A stretch of 64,000 nucleotides of DNA, taken from Molanna angustata (lineage: Eukaryota; Arthropoda; Insecta; Trichoptera; Molannidae). Below, piece by piece: positions 58,815-64,000 of the stretch. How positions within the stretch are numbered: position 1 is the stretch's first letter; each line of letters opens with the position of its first letter. The translations under genes were made by a program, and so were the position numbers. The stretch is from contig OY754970.1 of NCBI GenBank assembly GCA_963576475.1, positions 36,855,447 through 36,919,446 of the forward strand, in the 5' to 3' direction. The notes beneath the pieces are model-generated. The model saw only the letters and a program-made list of their open reading frames with translations. It had not been told where the DNA came from and did not search any database.

Positions 58815-58900
58815 TTTATTATCTGTTTCTATATTATTATCTGTATCTATATTCTTACATGTTTCTATATTTTTATCAATTTCTATATTTTCATTTATAT
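58815..58900. repeat. ~18-bp minisatellite
   Basis: About five units of the form TTATCTGTTTCTATATTA with variants. It gives a repetitive Ser/Ile/Leu frame that is not a gene. Confidence 0.8.
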
Positions 58901-59884
58901 CATTGTTTGTTATTAATTATTTTCAGTATTGTAACAAGTAAAAAGCTTATGCCTTGTATAAATAAATAAATATCTACATTGGAAAAAAAACATATCTCCA
59001 CTAATCGATATTTTTGCTTGTTATTTCGACTATGAAGTGTTTTGTAATGCAATCTTAACGTAGCTTTCTAGGAAAATTGACTGAGAAATTTACAAAATGA
59101 AACCCAACATTAAATCTACATAATGATGGTTTTTCTACAATAACGGGGAGTGACTGGCCTCTAGGGATACAAGAACTTCAATCAATATATCTTTACATAA
59201 AAAGTAAAACGTTCAGTACAGTCGCATGTATGAAAATAAAACGAAATACTTACTTTATATAAGTAAATGAAGCAGGTTTTGAGTCATAGGTATATGAACG
59301 AATACAGCTATCTAATAATGTTTCTACACTTATTATTCCTCATGCAAATAAATTCTACTCTCGCAACGTCTAATACACTTTCACCGACATATACAATATA
59401 CAGTTGTCTATTTTCTATTGCGAATTATTGCGAGTGCATTGTTTGTTATTTAGATGTGGATATGGATATAAATGCGTTGAATTTCATTATGGACGGCGAG
59501 TTTGTTGCCCGATGCGAGTATGAGATGCGTCGCGACGCGTTCATAATATTATCGGAAATCGATGCCCATTTTGAGAAATAAAAGCAATTTTCAGGTAGAT
59601 ACCTACATTCCTTAGCACAAACTTGTTATTGCAAATTCAGATTTAATAAGATATCTGATATCCGAGCCAAGTCTTGAGTTAGATTCTCGGTAAAGCAAGT
59701 TAGATAATATTTTCAGCTATGGATTTACCGATCTGCCACAAATATACGCCTCGATGATGGTCGAATATACAATAATTTGTGTGCGTAATAAAAAATATCA
59801 TGAATCTATACTATAATAATAGTAATGGAGATAAACTCGTAACCAACTAAGCGGATTATATTTTAAAAAAGTTTTATAAAAAAC
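58901..59884. other. AT-rich DNA with an orphan open frame
   Basis: A plus frame at 59267-59581 (104 codons) ends with a protein-like part (NALNFIMDGEFVARCEYEMR, RDAFIILSEIDAHFEK) of higher GC. No family recognised, no clear splice or promoter signal; it may be a transposon relic or chance. Confidence 0.35.
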
Positions 59885-60040
59885 AAAATTGATATATGGC
59901 TGAACGGAGTAGTGAAGGATGCAAACAGCATCCATAACTGGCGTAATATATCACAAGACCAGCAGTCATGGAGACGGGCTCTGCAGGAAGCTAAGACCCG
60001 ACCTGTGTTGTAGAGCCACAGATAGATTGATATGATAGCC
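59885..60040 (+). pseudogene. RTE C-terminal tail, last ~45 codons
   Basis: Plus strand: WLNGVVKDANSIHNWRNISQ, DQQSWRRALQEAKTRPVL, stop, then SHR-coding AGCCACAGA and a TTGATATGATA end. It parallels WLDGVQRDVEAVGIRDWRSA and RWRRMLEEAKVHNGL in the RTE at 4143-6432 but is clearly another subfamily. Confidence 0.85.
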
Positions 60041-60049
60041 TGTCCGTAC

Positions 60050-60200
60050 TAAAATTTCGCAATCGATTTTCAACTGAATTCCAAACCCGTTAAAGCTCTG
60101 AAATTTTCACAATTTGTGTATTCTAGGTGACAATGCATGTCAAAACAGCTTGATTCATTTGATATATTGATAAAATTGAACAATTTTGTATTTCATACAA
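60050..60200. repeat. Dispersed repeat, copy 2 (partner 61-221)
   Basis: Same blocks and order as at 61-221. It follows the RTE tail immediately. Confidence 0.6.
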
Positions 60201-60241
60201 AGTATACATACAATAAACAGTACTTATGGTACATTAACTAG

Positions 60242-61240
60242 GAGTATAATTTATTTATTTATTTATTTATTTAATATATCTTTACACTTTTATGACATAA
60301 TGTTATATAATAATCAACCTCACTAGGACTAGCCTGTATCGAGGTCGAAGATTTTACAAAATCAAATGGTAAAGACAATAATATAAAATGATATAAAAAT
60401 AGTATGTAATACAAAAGAAACATAAAAGTATAACAAAAAAAAAATTTAAAACTATAAGAAAAGATACATAAAATAACAGAATACAAATAAACACAAAAAT
60501 GAACCCAGAGCTATAAAATATACTATGCTGCAGCTAAATACAGTTGGGTACCTGCGTCCATAACTGCAACAATAATTATATACATCACAGCTCTGGACTC
60601 ACTATATACCTACATACATACTAATAAAATTATACACAAAAACTAGTGTGACCACACGTTTGGAATAAAATATAAATTAAATGACAATATGAATATAAAT
60701 TATAAGAATAAAAATTACATGACAATGTGAACACTATTGAATACATTTAGCATATTTATACAATTTGAAATAACATAGGATTTTACCAGTTTTTTGAAAA
60801 TTACAATTGTTTTTGCTGATTTAATTAAAGTTGGAAGATCGTTAAATATAATAGGTGCTACATAAAAGTAGTTTCTCTGACCAAATAAAGTATTCATTCT
60901 ATCTGGCCGGAAATTGAGAGAGACACTGCCTCTAGTCAATCTATTTTGCTGTGATCTAGTAGCTGTATCCAAATTAAAAAAAAAACTTGCACAACGCTTG
61001 TATGATAAATAATTGTCTAGGGCTAAGTACACCTGTCTCTTCATAAAGTTTGTCAGTGGGATAGCGAAAATCTTTTTTATAAATAATTTTCAAAAAAGTT
61101 TTTTGCACTATGCAAAGCGGAGCAAGAGCAGTTTTAGAACACGCTCCCCAACAGCATACATATGTTATAAGAAATTATTGACTGAATTAATGTATAATAC
61201 ACAGATTGAAGTTCATTAATACCAATTACATTTTGAAGTT
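60242..61240 (-). mobile_element. CR1/Jockey-like LINE, 5'-truncated
   Basis: The left edge is (TTTA)n, i.e. a TAAA tail on the minus strand, then about 450 bases of A-rich 3' UTR, then the C-terminal coding part. The 5' end lies inside the region after the RT active site. The clade is uncertain. Confidence 0.75.
60715..61240 (-). pseudogene. LINE reverse transcriptase C-terminus, frameshifted
   Basis: The start reads INELQSVYYTLIQSIISYNI, the stretch that precedes the conserved W-G of the thumb region. A frame change near 61150 leads to WGACSKTALAPLCIVQKTFL (thumb pattern WG---K--L-PL---QK--L-II), then IPLTNFMKRQVYLALDNY, then RCASFFFNLDTATRSQQNRL and the end LFGQRNYFYVAPIIFNDLP with IKSAKTIVIFKKLVKSYV. 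These match the last ~150 residues of many insect CR1/Jockey-type elements. The catalytic YADD region is absent. One frameshift and the truncation make it a pseudogene. A short second minus frame (61134-61352) is mostly upstream unrelated sequence. Confidence 0.8.
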
Positions 61241-61390
61241 CAAATGTATTCAAACTTTTTCCAGTCCCGTCACTTTCAAGAATATACAACAAAAATGTAA
61301 TACTGCAAATACACAGGGATATCAGCAACAATATTAACACAACAATATTCATTATATATTATAAAGGCATAAAATTATTTAATAACCTAC

Positions 61391-61643
61391 TGTGGCGGAG
61401 CATTTATAATTTCTAACAACGTTTACAACGTGTTGCAGAACAATTACTAAGAAAACAGAATGTTCTAGAAAATAAAAGTCTATATATACTGGAAAATCAA
61501 CGAAGACGGGCAGTGCCATTCTAGAACTCTCACGCGACAGTTAGCTCAATCTCATGAAATATTGTGTAGGTATATAATGTTAATTGTGAATAAAAGCTGT
61601 AAATAGATAATTATTGGTTTTCACTATCATATCTACATTAACA
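61391..61643 (+). mobile_element. Possible solo LTR
   Basis: Begins TGTGGCGGAGC and ends ATTAACA, the TG...CA pattern of LTRs. Inside are a TATA-like CTATATATACTGG (about 61480), GC-richer sequence after it, and GTGAATAAAAGC (polyadenylation signal, about 61588). The flanking five bases are CCTAC and CCTGG, only partly matching, so a target duplication is not proven. No coding part or primer site is adjacent. Confidence 0.35.
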
Positions 61644-61799
61644 CCTGGTATAAATTTATATAGAATATTTCGAAAATAATATTTAACAAAATTATTATAC
61701 TACCAAAGAACAGAAACAAATTACGAAAAATCCAAAAAAAAAACTAAAAACAATTTGTAATACTCTCTTAATTAATTCATCTTCAGTTTGTAGTCCATT
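61644..61799. other. AT-rich DNA without recognised gene
   Basis: Nothing recognised. Confidence 0.4.
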
Positions 61800-61998
61800 T
61801 TCATTTTTGTATGTGTTATGGTTTTGATGATGTTTTTATTTATTTTTTCTTGATTTGAAATGTAAATTCTTTTTGTATTGTTTTGGTTTTGAAATATTTG
61901 CCTTTTTTCATTTAAGTATTTTTATTGTGTTAGCAAAGAGCTCCTGCTTTTCTAAACACAAGCTTCCAGCTTAAATTAGGAAAGGAAACATTAATAAG
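61800..61998 (-). repeat. Dispersed repeat (inverted partner 11159-11460)
   Basis: The reverse complement reads AATGTTTCCTTTCCTAATTT, AAGCTTGTGTTTAGAAAAGC, AGGAGCTCTTTGCTAACACA, AATAAAAATACTT, as at 11159. Confidence 0.6.
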
Positions 61999-62489
61999 TT
62001 GTTTTTTTTATAATATGTATTGAATGTTACTCATATATTTGAATAAATGAAAAAATTGAAAACGGTATCATTAGTATTTTTAATAACAATATTTAATAAT
62101 TGTTATTCACGTGAATAAAAAACTACGTAATTCTACGATTATTTTCCGCAATATTCACCCTTGACCGGATTCATTCAATTTATTAACTCACCGCGAGTTT
62201 AAATACTGATTCAATTGTTTATTTGTTGAGTTTATAACGAATCATTGAACGTGCGATTTATGATTCGATCGGATGTCGGTAATTGTATTGCTATTTGAAA
62301 TTAATTGTTTTACTGATATTTTTGTATTTTATACAAAATTGGTGTAGTAGTTACCTACCATTTATATCGTTTCACAATAAATTACGTATGATCTGTATTT
62401 TAATTTGTTTGCTGTATAAAACAACCACGTTTGATACAATATGTTTGATATTGGCAATATGAATGAAAACAATCTACCATGATACATTT
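61999..62489. other. AT-rich DNA without recognised gene
   Basis: Nothing recognised before the dispersed element. Confidence 0.4.
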
Positions 62490-63905
62490 TTACATCTCAC
62501 TACCCCAAGTGGTGAATTATGAATTGACATTTTTAAGGTTATTTTTTTATTTTCAGATAATCAACTAGTCTCATGCTAAGATTGTATTCTATGTGTGTAG
62601 TGTACTATGTGATATGTAGATACGTCATGTTTATTTTTATTTTCAGATAATCAACTAGTCTCATGCTAAGATTGTATTCTATGTGTGTAGTGTACTATGT
62701 GATATGTAGATACGTCATGTTTATTTTTATTTTCAGATAATCAACTAGTCTCATGCTAAGATTGTATTCTATGTGTGTAGTGTACTATGTGATATGTAGA
62801 TACGTCATGTTTATTTTTATTTTCAGATAATCAACTAGTCTCATGCTAAGATTGTATTCTATGTGTGTAGTGTACTATGTGATATGTAGATACGTCATGT
62901 TTATTTTTATTTTCAGATAATCAACTAGTCTCATGCTAAGATTGTATTATATGTGTGTAGTGTACTATGTGATATGTAGATACGTCATGTTTATTTTTAT
63001 TTTCAGATAATCAACTAGTCTCATGCTAAGATTGTATTCTATGTGTGTAGTGTACTATGTGATATGTAGATACGTCATGTTTATTTTTATTTTCAGATAA
63101 TCAACTAGTCTCATGCTAAGATTGTATTATATGTGTGTAGTGTACTATGTGATATGTAGATACGTCATGTTTATTTTTATTTTCAGATAATCAACTAGTC
63201 TCATGCTAAGATTGTATTCTATGTGTGTAGTGTACTATGTGATATGTAGATACGTCATGTTTATTTTTATTTTCAGATAATCAACTAGTCTCATGCTAAG
63301 ATTGTATTCTATGTGTGTAGTGTACTATGTGATATGTAGATACGTCATGTTTATTTTTATTTTCAGATAATCAACTAGTCTCATGCTAAGATTGTATTCT
63401 ATGTGTGTAGTGTACTATGTGATATGTAGATACGTCATGTTTATTTTTATTTTCAGATAATCAACTAGTCTCATGCTAAGATTGTATTCTATGTGTGTAG
63501 TGTACTATGTGATATGTAGATACGTCATGTTTATTTTACTTTATCTATTATAGACTAGTACCTACTCATAGATTCTTTTCAAATTTATATACCTAATACT
63601 CGCCTAGATCCCATTACATTTTGAAGAATACCTCATCCGTGTTTCTCATTTTTTTTAACTGTCAAATATTTCAAGGTGACCCCAAGATCAGGAAACATAA
63701 AATATGATATTTTTATTTTCAAATTTCTAAAATGGCACATCACTTTCATGAATAATAATAAAGTCTTCATAGTAAAATATTTAAATGAAAAATAATTAAA
63801 CAAACTTATTTCATGAATTTGCTGAAAATTATCCATACAAAGCATGAATACTTTGTGGAGTGACATGGTAGTGAGGAGTGTTGAGTTGGCCACAACCCAC
63901 TAGTT
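62490..63905 (-). mobile_element. Dispersed element with an amplified internal unit
   Basis: Both flanks of the 90-bp array match 18475-19165 (before: ACCCCAAGTGGTGAATTATG; after: GATTCTTTTCAAATTTATAT, AAGGTGACCCCAAGATCAGG, GGCACATCACTTTCATGA, CTTTGTGGAGTG, TTGGCCACAACCCACTAG). The element is thus the same family with one segment multiplied. Confidence 0.7.
62551..63540. repeat. 90-bp tandem array, 11 near-identical units
   Basis: TTTCAGATAATCAACTAG recurs every 90 bases at 62551, 62641, 62731, 62821, 62911, 63001, 63091, 63181, 63271, 63361 and 63451. Units are identical except for a C-to-A change (ATTGTATTCT to ATTGTATTAT) in units 5 and 7; the last unit ends in TTATTTTACT. Such uniformity indicates very recent expansion. 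Each unit begins with a TTATTTTTATTTTCAG tract that looks like a 3' splice site. Confidence 0.97.
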
Positions 63906-64000
63906 ATATTCTTCATTTCAACGTGAAGAAAACTTTGAAAAGTGTATTCTAATTTTTTAAATGGTTACTTAATAGTCTTCTCTGAAGATAGCCAGGCATT
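63906..64000. other. Window edge, AT-rich
   Basis: Resembles 370-440 (TTCATTTCAAC-AAGAAAAC) but is too short to define a repeat. Confidence 0.35.

Noticed and set aside
62551..63540. CRISPR-like or other regularly spaced array
   Set aside because: Units are direct tandem copies without unique spacers, in eukaryotic DNA.

Overview
The window looks like intergenic or intronic DNA from an insect, most likely a moth or butterfly. It is strongly AT-rich. It is full of tRNA-derived SINEs and many different RTE-type retrotransposon tails, it carries Helitron-like and fold-back elements, and the TAGGTACCTA motif common in Lepidoptera recurs. The species assignment is inference. I see no complete host gene. 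The only stretch that looks like host coding sequence is one candidate internal exon on the minus strand (26422-26663).

Layout. 1-8.7 kb: a SINE; a pair of inverted arms (3153-3257 and 6984-7083) enclosing a nest made of a (TA)n tract, a perfect 156-bp-arm palindrome and a frameshifted RTE retrotransposon; then a fold-back element and several RTE tails. 9-12 kb: a 148-bp tandem array and AT-rich DNA. 12.3-17 kb: two Helitron-like elements joined head to tail. 17-27 kb: AT-rich DNA, SINEs, a 5'-truncated Penelope-like element with a GIY-YIG domain and a hammerhead-like relic, an RTE tail with a clear target duplication, and the candidate exon. 27-39 kb: LINE and RTE tails, SINEs, two palindromic MITEs, and a transposon with structured 150-bp inverted ends. 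39-45.6 kb: mostly unassigned AT-rich DNA with a 229-bp triplicate, a cluster of GNA-loop hairpins and a GC-rich inverted-repeat element. 45.6-48.5 kb: a third Helitron copy. 48.6-54.3 kb: a (TTTA)n tract, a MITE, a 312-bp array split by a LINE, and the second structured-TIR element. 54.3-64 kb: SINEs, a 59-bp array, LINE and RTE tails, a possible solo LTR, and a dispersed element in which one 90-bp segment is amplified to 11 near-identical units.

Most of the structure is transposons inserted in transposons. Autonomous machinery is represented only by broken copies: an RTE with EN, RT and C-terminal parts, Penelope GIY-YIG, and LINE C-termini. Non-autonomous families (SINEs, Helitron derivatives, MITEs) dominate. 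The most interesting theme is the link between Penelope-type sequence, inverted duplication and hammerhead-ribozyme-like motifs, seen clearly at two loci and weakly at a third. All homology calls were made by eye, and boundaries without target duplications are approximate.
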